Below, piece after piece: positions 17,514 to 25,354 of a stretch of DNA of 64,000 nt; the first letter of the stretch is position 1, and every line of letters begins with the position of its first letter. A model generated the notes under the pieces. The model worked only from the letters and a program-made list of their open reading frames with translations. It did not search any database and was not told where the DNA came from. This DNA comes from Leptospira inadai serovar Lyme str. 10 (GTDB lineage: Bacteria > Spirochaetota > Leptospiria > Leptospirales > Leptospiraceae), in contig NZ_AHMM02000017.1 of assembly GCF_000243675.2 (NCBI RefSeq), positions 186,001-250,000 on the forward strand. The letters run 5' to 3'. The translations under genes and the position numbers were made by a program.

Positions 17514-18277
17514 TTTACCATCCCAGGTTTATTTACGCTATTCGTAAGGAAAACGGCATCGATAGAATAAGCAAGAAAACGATATCCTTCCTGCATTCTC
17601 TTGAATAATTCCGTGGGTTCAGGAGCGACCACATGGACTCCGCAAGCTATTTTATATTCTCCGCATATTCTAAGAATTTGATCCATAATCTTTAAAAACG
17701 AAGGGTCATCAAATTTAGCGATCATTCCCATCGATGCGGAAAGATCGTAGGGTCCTATCAAAATGGCATCCAAGCCTTTCACCTTTACGATATCAAGCAG
17801 TCGATCTACGGCATGAATATTTTCAATCATAGCTATTAATAAGGGAGATTGCGCTTGGATACTGTACTCGCTAAAATTTTTTCCAAATAGATTTGCTCTT
17901 GAAAAACCCACTCCTCTCGTTCCTGTCGGCGGCCAGCAACAAGCATCCCGTATCCGAGCGAGTTGTGCTGCGCTTTCGATCATTGGAACGATTATCCCGC
18001 CGGCGCCGGCATCTAAAGCTTGCTTACAATCTTTAGCGGCACCGTGCGAAATACGAACCAAAGGAAGAGTATTTCCCAACTCCAAAGCTCGGAACAAATC
18101 GGGCAATTGCTGGACACCGATAGAGCCGTGTTCAAGATCTATGGCGACCCAATCGTAACCGCCCTGCCCTATAATTTCAGCGATCGAGGAATGCGGGATT
18201 TGCATCCAGCTTCCGATGGAATTTCCTCCCTCATTCAGTGTTTTACGGATTCTTTGAACTGCTTCCAGTTTATTCAT
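17510..18277 (-). CDS. HpcH/HpaI-family class II pyruvate aldolase
   Basis: A 255-residue TIM-barrel aldolase. YDWVAIDLEHG (residues about 41-51), VPMIESAAQ with the metal-ligand glutamate, GTRGVGFSRAN, and LLIAMIEN with a second acidic ligand near residue 150 are family hallmarks. GPYDLSASMG is the substrate loop. Relatives cleave or form 4-hydroxy-2-keto acids from pyruvate and an aldehyde. It overlaps the upstream HAD gene by 8 bp and the downstream KdsB-like gene by 4 bp. The natural reading is a synthetic pyruvate condensation that gives a 2-keto-3-deoxy acid for CMP activation. Confidence 0.88.
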   Translation of the reverse strand: MNKLEAVQRIRKTLNEGGNSIGSWMQIPHSSIAEIIGQGGYDWVAIDLEHGSIGVQQLPDLFRALELGNTLPLVRISHGAAKDCKQALDAGAGGIIVPMIESAAQLARIRDACCWPPTGTRGVGFSRANLFGKNFSEYSIQAQSPLLIAMIENIHAVDRLLDIVKVKGLDAILIGPYDLSASMGMIAKFDDPSFLKIMDQILRICGEYKIACGVHVVAPEPTELFKRMQEGYRFLAYSIDAVFLTNSVNKPGMVK

Positions 18278-18899
18278 TTAGAAAATCCGATATCATATGC
18301 GTCTTACACCTTTTTTGAAATTCAACATTCTCTTGCGTTTTTCTCAGGACAAATTGTATTCCATTCTTCGCTGCAGCATCGTAGTCCGAATCGCTGTCTC
18401 CTATCATGCAAGCCTGATTCAAAGAAACATTCTCAGTCTGCAGAACTTCACGTATCGCGTCCGATTTCCGAACAGGAGCCCCGAAGACCATTTTAAACAT
18501 TCCCATCATTCGAAGATGGGATAAAATTTCCTCAATCTCTTTCTGAGGAGTCGCAGTCACAAGTACATTGCTTTGCCTTTGCGAGTTTAGCCGGAGATAT
18601 CTCTGTACTCCGGGAACCCACGGCGAATCGATGACTTTTTGAAAAACGGTTTTCGAAAATCTAAGGCAATAATCATTTACAGTTTCGATATTCTCCGACT
18701 GACCGGCCCAATTTAAGTATAAAGGAATTTTCTCAAATCTAGACACACCGCCGTTACTTTCATGATGTTCTCGAATTCTTTTCTGCAAACCGCTTCCGAA
18801 TTCCGAAAACAAACTCAGATATGCGTCCGTCTTGACCTCGACGGATTCTTTTATAACCCCATCGAAATCCCAAAATAGAATTTTATAATTAGCTAAAAT
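18270..18899 (-). CDS. HAD phosphatase with probable ATT start
   Basis: The frame contains HAD motif I as FWDFDGVIKES (nucleophile aspartate), motif II in VTATPQKE, a lysine region near VFGAPVRKSD, and motif III/IV as MIGDSDSDYDAA. From the first conventional in-frame start (TTG, 18812) the protein would lack motif I and be inactive. Upstream in frame there is no ATG, GTG or TTG before a TAA near 18930. I propose the ATT at 18897-18899 (209 residues); an ATT at 18882-18884 is possible. No strong Shine-Dalgarno is seen. It is the first gene of the HAD-aldolase-KdsB-like trio and probably removes phosphate from the sugar acid, as KdsC does for KDO. Confidence 0.7.
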   Translation of the reverse strand: MLANYKILFWDFDGVIKESVEVKTDAYLSLFSEFGSGLQKRIREHHESNGGVSRFEKIPLYLNWAGQSENIETVNDYCLRFSKTVFQKVIDSPWVPGVQRYLRLNSQRQSNVLVTATPQKEIEEILSHLRMMGMFKMVFGAPVRKSDAIREVLQTENVSLNQACMIGDSDSDYDAAAKNGIQFVLRKTQENVEFQKRCKTHMISDFLNE

Positions 18900-19028
18900 G
18901 ACTTGAAACCAAAATTGATATTAAAGATACGGGCGATTTTTATTTCGGGAAGAAACATCGAATCATTCGGAAAAATCGGTTCAAATGATAGATTCTATAT
19001 TGGAGACTAGTACAATTCGAGAATCGGA

Positions 19029-19628
19029 TTACTTTCGAGTTCCGATTTTTTTAGAAGGAACGCCTGCATTAATCGAATAAGGTTCCGTATCGTGAGTAAC
19101 GACGGCTCCCGCAGCAATTACGCTTCCTAGGGCAATTTTTACGTTCCTTGTTACAACCACGTTCGACCCCAACCAAACGTCATCTTCGATAATTATCGTA
19201 CCTCTGCTATGAAGCTGCTTATTAATTAGCGTATGCCTAGCGATTCCATGATCGGCGTTTCTCAGTACGACGTTCGGGCCTATCAGAACATTATTTCCGA
19301 TTTCTATCAATCCACCGGACCCGCCGACAATCACATTCGTATTAAACGAGCAGTTATCGCCGATCCTTATTTCACCGTCCGCACCGTACAAGAATAAGTT
19401 CCCCATCCCGAAAAAACCGTCTCCAATCGAGATATTTCTTCCGCCCGTAATACTTATTCCCTTCCATAATACTGTCGACTTTCCGAGAGACTTGATTCTC
19501 CATTTCAGGTTAACTACTCGAAAAAATACGGCCAACTTACCTAAATATTTATCTATCCTAGCCTGCAAAAGAAAGCGATCGGTAAGGCTAGTATAAATAA
19601 TTCTAAATATTCTCTTGAGTATCCGCAT
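19029..19628 (-). CDS. Left-handed beta-helix acetyltransferase
   Basis: A 199-residue hexapeptide acyltransferase. Coils start near residue 55 (GKSTVLWKGISITGG), RNADHGIARH carries the catalytic histidine, and IIIEDDVWLGSNVVVTRNV then INAGVPSKKIG form the C-terminal cap. No signal peptide; the N-terminal 50 residues are basic. It is separated by about 130 bp from the HAD gene and 138 bp from the SDR gene upstream, so it may have its own signals. The role is O-acetylation of a sugar in the polysaccharide. Confidence 0.83.
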   Translation of the reverse strand: MRILKRIFRIIYTSLTDRFLLQARIDKYLGKLAVFFRVVNLKWRIKSLGKSTVLWKGISITGGRNISIGDGFFGMGNLFLYGADGEIRIGDNCSFNTNVIVGGSGGLIEIGNNVLIGPNVVLRNADHGIARHTLINKQLHSRGTIIIEDDVWLGSNVVVTRNVKIALGSVIAAGAVVTHDTEPYSINAGVPSKKIGTRK

Positions 19629-19766
19629 AACCCATCCGTAATATTATTAAACAAAACATTTTCAAAAATGGAATTTCGATAATTCGAAAAGAATTCCCGA
19701 TTACAACGGCCAAGGCTTTGTCAGTATTCACCTTTAGAATTTGAATTCAAAAATATTCGCTGATGC

Positions 19767-20654
19767 TTAATTTAGCGAATCCGCTTGCCCGGACGATCGC
19801 CTAACCTCGTCAATCAACTGCAGCAATCCTTGTCCCAAATCGACGTGCAGAGGAGGGATAAATTTTCGGCCCAATTTGGGTTGGTAGGAATACGGAGTGC
19901 GGACATAATGACCGATCTGCTCTCCATCGGAAAACTCTACGGAGTCCGGTCTACCGAGTATCTCGGCCAACATTTTCAGAAGATCATGAACTCTCATCGG
20001 CTCCTGTCCGGTGAGAACAACGCTTTGATTACGGAACTCCTCGCCTATTGCAGTTACGCTGGCCCTCGCAGCGTCCTCGACATGAATGTATTCCCTCAAT
20101 GCATCCGGACTGCCTTCATAACAGATCCGGCCGGTTTCTAACGCTTTTTTAACCACACGATAGAGGCCGTTACTCTCATCCGACCTCGGGCCGTAGAGCG
20201 ATCCATATCGCAAAATAGTATAATTCATTCCGAATATTCTTTGGTATTCCTCCACATAATTCTCGGAAGCTTGTTTGCTACACCGGTAAAATCCACCTTC
20301 CCGACTAAATACGTACACAGTACTTGCATAAAGAAATCGCCTCACGTTATGAACTCGACAGGCCTCCAATACATAAATATTTCCTAATATATTAATGCGT
20401 GCCGTATCGATAGGCTTGTCGATCGCTTGATTTAGATCGGCCAAAGCCGCAAAATTATAGACAATGTCGCATCCCTTTATCGCATCGGAGATTCGTTCCT
20501 GGTCCAGCAAATCTCCGATTATCATTCTCTGATCATCTCTTAACCAAGGAGAAGGTACTCTATCGAATATGGAGACGGAATGTCCGGCTTCGCTAAGTTG
20601 ATCTGCGACATGAGATCCGAGAAAGCCCGAGCCGCCAATTACAAGAATATTCAT
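19767..20654 (-). CDS. NAD-dependent epimerase/dehydratase (extended SDR)
   Basis: A 295-residue extended SDR. NAD motif VIGGSGFLGSH (residues 4-14), YNFAALADL, ASTVYVF with the catalytic serine/threonine, FYRCSKQASE with the Tyr-x3-Lys pair, and LRYGSLYGPRSD follow in normal order. It is short for a UDP-glucose epimerase (about 330) and lacks a long C-terminal domain. No single sugar-nucleotide substrate can be assigned. It lies in the block with 6-phosphogluconolactonase and the 2-hydroxyacid dehydrogenase. Confidence 0.8.
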   Translation of the reverse strand: MNILVIGGSGFLGSHVADQLSEAGHSVSIFDRVPSPWLRDDQRMIIGDLLDQERISDAIKGCDIVYNFAALADLNQAIDKPIDTARINILGNIYVLEACRVHNVRRFLYASTVYVFSREGGFYRCSKQASENYVEEYQRIFGMNYTILRYGSLYGPRSDESNGLYRVVKKALETGRICYEGSPDALREYIHVEDAARASVTAIGEEFRNQSVVLTGQEPMRVHDLLKMLAEILGRPDSVEFSDGEQIGHYVRTPYSYQPKLGRKFIPPLHVDLGQGLLQLIDEVRRSSGQADSLN

Positions 20655-20739
20655 ATTTTTTAAGTACCTGATAAACGGTTTCTTCGAACAAAAAATTAGC
20701 GGGAAGAATTCAGCCTAAGGCTATGATAGAGTTCTTTTT

Positions 20740-20844
20740 CTAATAAACGCCGGCTGTTTCCCGTAATTTCATCCACTCTTCGTGAGTGTATACTAGATTG
20801 GCGCGAACCTTCGAGATAGACTTATAATCTGTTTTGCTTATCAT
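20740..20844 (-). CDS. Possible 34-residue small protein
   Basis: In the 257-bp gap between the 6-phosphogluconolactonase and SDR genes, an ATG (20842-20844) opens a 34-codon frame ending TAG (20740-20742). A weak AAGAG Shine-Dalgarno lies about 9 nt upstream. The peptide is hydrophilic, starts MISKTDYKSI and ends KLRETAGVY. I do not recognise it. It could be a real small protein, a remnant of a lost gene, or chance. Confidence 0.3.
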   Translation of the reverse strand: MISKTDYKSISKVRANLVYTHEEWMKLRETAGVY

Positions 20845-20911
20845 ATTGTTTTTCTCTTACTTTTCCTTGTGACTCATGAAAAAAGAACGCGCAGGTTTAC
20901 GAAATCGTATT

Positions 20912-21583
20912 TTACTCGCCGTTCCAATATAGTATCTTCGTATTCTCGGATCCTTTTACTTTACGGAAGGGCAAATCCTCCCGATCACTGATTCTTTCTA
21001 AAATTTTTCCCTTCTCTTTACCCGATACTAGGAATAATACTTCTTTAGATCGATTCAGGCGATTTAAGGAAAGACTTACTCTCTCCTTAGGAAATTTAGG
21101 TGCATTTAGGACCGGAATCGCAGACGGAGATTGTGGCAAACTTCCAAGATTATTTCCTGGAAACAGGCTCGCCGTATGCCCGTCCTCACCGATCCCCAGC
21201 AAAACTAGATCGAAAATTGAAATTTCCGAAAGCGCCGAGGAGTATTCTTCTGCGGCTTGAACTGCTCCAATTTGTGCCGGAATTATTTTTATTTGAGTTT
21301 CGTCTATAGGTAGAGAATTGAAGAGAGATTCTTCCGCCATAGTACTATTCCGGTCGGAGTGTCCAATCGGGAGACAGCGCTCATCACCGAACCAAAAGAT
21401 CCATTTTGACCAATCGGTATCGATCTCTCTCAAATATTTGTAAATTTCCCGAGGTGTTTCTCCTCCGGCGAGTACGATATGAAACTCTTTACTAGATTGT
21501 ATCGTACGGTTCGCCAAATATTTGATATACTCTCTCGAATAGATCAAATATTCTCCTTTTTCTCTAAAGTGCTTCGAATTCAA
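20912..21583 (-). CDS. pgl: 6-phosphogluconolactonase family protein
   Basis: A 223-residue NagB-like sugar-phosphate lactonase. IVLAGGETPREIY (residues about 37-49) binds phosphate, WIFWFGDERCLP is the family signature, and LLGIGEDGHTASLFPGN holds the conserved catalytic histidine. The start is a TTG (21581-21583) overlapping the TGA of the upstream dehydrogenase by 4 bp, with AAGGTCGGAAG just before it. It may be the general pentose-phosphate enzyme. Its place inside the O-antigen operon, coupled to a 2-hydroxyacid dehydrogenase, suggests a dedicated sugar-acid step. Confidence 0.87.
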   Translation of the reverse strand: MNSKHFREKGEYLIYSREYIKYLANRTIQSSKEFHIVLAGGETPREIYKYLREIDTDWSKWIFWFGDERCLPIGHSDRNSTMAEESLFNSLPIDETQIKIIPAQIGAVQAAEEYSSALSEISIFDLVLLGIGEDGHTASLFPGNNLGSLPQSPSAIPVLNAPKFPKERVSLSLNRLNRSKEVLFLVSGKEKGKILERISDREDLPFRKVKGSENTKILYWNGE

Positions 21584-22542
21584 ATCACTTCCGACCTTAA
21601 TGATTCTCGGGCAAAAAACCTGACGATATCCTCGCAGGCTTCTCGCTCCATGTCCGCCCTACAATCATCCGAACAAGAACCCATATGCTGAGTTAATACG
21701 GTGTTTTCGATGTCTAATAACGGCCCTGTATAAGGTTCCTCTTCGAAAACGTCAATCGCAGCGCCGGAAATTCGCTTTTCCCGAAGTGCGTTAAACAAAG
21801 CGACCTCGTCCACAATTCCTCCTCGGGAAGTGTTAATTAGATAAGCGGATTCTTTCATCAAAGATAATTCGAATTGAGAAATAAGTCCGATACTAGATGA
21901 GTTCTTGGGAACATGGAGAGTGATTACATCGGCTTGTTTCAATAAATCCTGTTTAGAAACCTGTAAAATACTGATCTCCTGGTTCCGAATTAGGCTGATT
22001 TTGTCGGAAATATCGATCAGATCGTGCACAAGGATCATAGTTGGCCGAAAGGAAGACAGTATTTTTGCGACGGCAAAACCGATTCGTCCGAAACCGATGA
22101 TTCCGATTACTGACGTCCCGATTCTTCTACCGTAAGGGCGAGACCAACCTTTTTGTCGAAGCTCCTTATCCGCCTTCGTAATCTTTCGAAAAATATCGAG
22201 CATTAATCCGATCGTAAGTTCCGCTACCGCAGGGGTTACCGCATCGGGCGTGTACGAAACCTTAATTCCCTTTGATTTACAAAGATCTAATGGAACACTG
22301 TCTAAGCCCACGCCAACCCTAGCGATTATCTTTAATTTTCGACTCTCTTGTACTAAAGGCAATAATTCCTCCGTCCCGGCAACAATTCCGTCGCAATCGA
22401 GAGCAAGCTCGACGACCTCCGCGGGAGTAAGTTTGCGGGAATAGGGATTCTGAACCACTTCATGACCCGCTCCCTGAAGAAGCTTTGCTGGAGTTGCGTC
22501 AATTCGACAAAAAGGGTACGTTGAAATGAAAATTTTTGACAT
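21580..22542 (-). CDS. D-isomer-specific 2-hydroxyacid dehydrogenase (SerA-like catalytic core)
   Basis: A 320-residue NAD-dependent dehydrogenase. The Rossmann motif is GIIGFGRIGFAVA near residue 148. The catalytic trio is present: the arginine in INTSRGGIVDE, the glutamate in FEEEPY, and the histidine in LTQHMGSCS. It lacks the ACT regulatory domain of SerA. Substrates of this family are D-2-hydroxy acids such as 3-phosphoglycerate and glycerate. Its coupling to the lactonase gene suggests oxidation of a sugar acid or supply of a 2-keto acid for the ulosonic acid pathway downstream. That is inference. Confidence 0.85.
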   Translation of the reverse strand: MSKIFISTYPFCRIDATPAKLLQGAGHEVVQNPYSRKLTPAEVVELALDCDGIVAGTEELLPLVQESRKLKIIARVGVGLDSVPLDLCKSKGIKVSYTPDAVTPAVAELTIGLMLDIFRKITKADKELRQKGWSRPYGRRIGTSVIGIIGFGRIGFAVAKILSSFRPTMILVHDLIDISDKISLIRNQEISILQVSKQDLLKQADVITLHVPKNSSSIGLISQFELSLMKESAYLINTSRGGIVDEVALFNALREKRISGAAIDVFEEEPYTGPLLDIENTVLTQHMGSCSDDCRADMEREACEDIVRFFARESLRSEVI

Positions 22543-22596
22543 TGAGCTGAATTAATACGTTGATAAGTCTAGTCGGAACAATTCACAGTTCTCGTT

Positions 22597-24273
22597 TTAC
22601 CAGACGGCAAACATTGGGCCCTGAAATAAATATTCTCGATCGCTAGTTATTCCGGTGTAGCCTTCCTTAATATTCTTTTCTAGCGCAGGCAAAGTTCGAG
22701 CAACTCCGTCTTTCTTGATAATAACGCTCTGTTCAACCCACCAATCGGAATATCCGTTTTCATAGGGTTCGTATGTAAAATAAGGAATCCTACAATAAGA
22801 AGTTTCTAACATTCCGGAGCTAAAACCGCCAATCACTATCTTTGCCTTTAGAACGTGCTGATACCACATTCCGGTAAGAATTTCAATATTATCGAGAATG
22901 TCACCTTCGGTACTCAGTAAATCGTAAATTTCCTTTTCTGGTCCGACCGACTTAACTTTTATTCCTATTTTTTTGAAACCCATGGATTTTAAAGATCTCA
23001 CAACATCCAATACGATATGAATCGAACTTTCTTCTCGACTTGCCGGATTATAATGAAATGGACTCCATGTCATTACGATCGCGTCAAATTTCTCCTCGGT
23101 AGAAACGGGCTTCTGATCTTCTAGAGTATCAATGATAGTGGGTTTAATTTTAATAATCCTAGTTATCGGAAAATCCATGGAAAGGTAATGATCTTCAGTA
23201 GCTTGACCCGCCGCTAAAATCCTATCAAAGATCCAATCGATATTGTTTTCCGTCTTTAAGAATGGCCCAGATACCGTAACCGGGTAACCATCAACGCATA
23301 AAACAGTTTCGATTTTCATATCTCGAGCAATCTGGGCGAGAATGATGTACGGCTCGAATAATTCGCCAGGGAGAACAACTCTTACGGGTTTATAGCGCTC
23401 CAACAAGCTTCTGTAAATGGACCAAGTCTTGATAAAATAAGATCGATATCGCTTATAGCGAAGTTGGATATCTTCTGCAATTAAGTCGCAAAGAGCCTGG
23501 TCCCAACTTTGACCGAACAAGGTTATCTTATCGAAGATCAATTTACCGTTAATCGTCTCGGGAAGGGTCGAGGGAAAGCGAGCTTCCCCTTCATTTTCAA
23601 AATCACTTTTTCCGCTGATATATGCAGATTTTAGAATATTCTTGCCATTCATTAAAAGAGTATGTTCCCATCTAACGACTCTTTTTTTAAATGTCCACTC
23701 GCTCAAGAAAAGAGTTTTTCCCTTTAGATTCCCGAGAATCGGTTTTTGTATTAGAGAAACTATGGCCGCCCTCGCATCTATAAACGGAAAAGATCCTAAA
23801 ATACGATCATTACATGAAGGTATAAGGCTAGGCTCATTATGGCCAGGATCGAAAATTTCGAAATTAGCTGGAAACCTTTGAATAATTCTTAAGAAGCGTT
23901 CGTTTTCGTTCTTTGATACAAGCAGTTTATCTAAATTGCGAACTGAAAATAATCTCTTTAAAGCATCCCATTCTCTGTAGAAAGAAGCGAATGCTACCCA
24001 AAGGCTCCCCGCCATGATTTGGCCGGGAGAAATACCTACGGCAAAAAGAAAATCCGCACCCTCTTCATCCCGATGCCAGTTGAACGTCAGAAATCTAGTT
24101 AATTGTTCAAGTTCATTGCTGGATGAACTCGGTTCAAAAAAATAACTTATCTTTTCATCCGGTAGAAAAAGGGCGGTTTGAATTTCATGAGCATATAAAT
24201 GTACTTCTGCCGGCAATTTTTTTTTTACATAAGATAGATCCTTAGGATGCGAAAGTAAAACTCCAATTTTCAT
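22597..24273 (-). CDS. Large surface-carbohydrate transferase, GT-B-like
   Basis: A 558-residue protein I cannot place in a characterised family. The N-terminal third has no recognised motif. The C-terminal part resembles polysaccharide GT-B enzymes: VVLPGELFEPYIILA, ILAAGQATEDHYLS, IVMTWSPFHYNP, then KAKIVIGGFSSGMLETSYCRIPYF, like the donor-binding loop of capsule transferases. The protein at 15043-16728 has a similar SG(I/M)xLE element, so the two may be distant relatives. It lies 54 bp upstream of the 2-hydroxyacid dehydrogenase gene. It likely transfers an unusual, perhaps CMP-linked, sugar. Confidence 0.5.
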   Translation of the reverse strand: MKIGVLLSHPKDLSYVKKKLPAEVHLYAHEIQTALFLPDEKISYFFEPSSSSNELEQLTRFLTFNWHRDEEGADFLFAVGISPGQIMAGSLWVAFASFYREWDALKRLFSVRNLDKLLVSKNENERFLRIIQRFPANFEIFDPGHNEPSLIPSCNDRILGSFPFIDARAAIVSLIQKPILGNLKGKTLFLSEWTFKKRVVRWEHTLLMNGKNILKSAYISGKSDFENEGEARFPSTLPETINGKLIFDKITLFGQSWDQALCDLIAEDIQLRYKRYRSYFIKTWSIYRSLLERYKPVRVVLPGELFEPYIILAQIARDMKIETVLCVDGYPVTVSGPFLKTENNIDWIFDRILAAGQATEDHYLSMDFPITRIIKIKPTIIDTLEDQKPVSTEEKFDAIVMTWSPFHYNPASREESSIHIVLDVVRSLKSMGFKKIGIKVKSVGPEKEIYDLLSTEGDILDNIEILTGMWYQHVLKAKIVIGGFSSGMLETSYCRIPYFTYEPYENGYSDWWVEQSVIIKKDGVARTLPALEKNIKEGYTGITSDREYLFQGPMFAVW

Positions 24274-24349
24274 TAATTTAAAATGTATTTTAAAAGTGTG
24301 GTTAAAATTTAGATAGAAGACTTACAAAACGAATCTGACAGACGAGTAT

Positions 24350-25354
24350 TTATTGTCGAATTTGAAGATTTTTCTCAAGACTGTTCTTTGAGGAATTACC
24401 CGCAACGCGCAGAACGAGCCGGACATCCGCCCCAAATCCTTTCTTGAACTTCGCAATATCCGTCAATTTATCATCATCGTAGCTCATTGGAGAAATATCG
24501 AAATACTGGCACCCCAAGTCCTTTGCATACAAAATCGCCTCCCAGAGTAATCTATGAAAAATAGGCTTATCGAAATATTCCCTTAAACTCACCGAGTTAC
24601 CATAATAGCAAGATTTAAAGTTATACGGAAAAAACCCGTAACTAATGGCCTTATTATTTAAATATCCGATTAATAGAAATGCTTCCTCTTTCGTAACCAT
24701 CTCATGCTGTAATTTCCACGTCTCTTCACTTCTAGTTTGTTTTCCGGATACGTCGATATGCATGCGCATAAAATTTTCGAAATGCTTCCATTGAATATTC
24801 TTGCTATTAATTTTCTTTACTACGAGTTCTCGCTCTCCCCAGTTCAATAGGCTTTTGTAGCTTTTCCTAATTTTTGAAAATAAAATGGAACTATCCTTAA
24901 ACAAGGAGACGAGAGGATATTCGAGCACATTATACGAACCGCTATTATTGGACAATAATTCCTGAGTATAAAATGAAAGGTGGTTTTCCGACAAGAAATC
25001 GAAGAGAGTAATATTATCGAAATTTAACGAATTCATCCTTACAATGAACTCCCCTATCTCAACGTTACTTGGCTCGATATTTCCTATAATCAATGTACTA
25101 GGCAATTCTCCGAAAGATAGTTTCCTTTTCCCGTTCGAGTCTATCATAACTGCGCTTAAGAATGCGATTATAGGAACTTCATTCCTCAAAATAACAAAGG
25201 AGCACGCTTCTATAATAGTTCCGTTATCCAAAGGTCGCTGGATGTAATATCTATAGTTTAGTTCAGAATATTGAGCGGAGTGGTAGCCAGACGAACTTTG
25301 TAAAAAACGCACATAATGCCAAAACAAGGGATGATCTTGAGATAGAATTTTCAT
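24350..25354 (-). CDS. FemAB-like GNAT transferase
   Basis: A 334-residue protein of the FemAB/BioF2-like type. SIRKSYKSLLNWGER-like basic helix near residue 165, MHIDVSGKQTRS, then LWEAILYAKDLGCQYFDISP and KFKKGFGAD near the C-terminus, as in peptidoglycan bridge transferases. The family transfers aminoacyl or acyl groups to amines. No membrane segment is seen. Its start overlaps the upstream TIGR04372-type gene by 4 bp (ATGA). The C-terminal half of the fusion protein at 1361-3448 is a second member of the same type in this locus. I infer acylation of an amino sugar. Confidence 0.7.
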   Translation of the reverse strand: MKILSQDHPLFWHYVRFLQSSSGYHSAQYSELNYRYYIQRPLDNGTIIEACSFVILRNEVPIIAFLSAVMIDSNGKRKLSFGELPSTLIIGNIEPSNVEIGEFIVRMNSLNFDNITLFDFLSENHLSFYTQELLSNNSGSYNVLEYPLVSLFKDSSILFSKIRKSYKSLLNWGERELVVKKINSKNIQWKHFENFMRMHIDVSGKQTRSEETWKLQHEMVTKEEAFLLIGYLNNKAISYGFFPYNFKSCYYGNSVSLREYFDKPIFHRLLWEAILYAKDLGCQYFDISPMSYDDDKLTDIAKFKKGFGADVRLVLRVAGNSSKNSLEKNLQIRQ

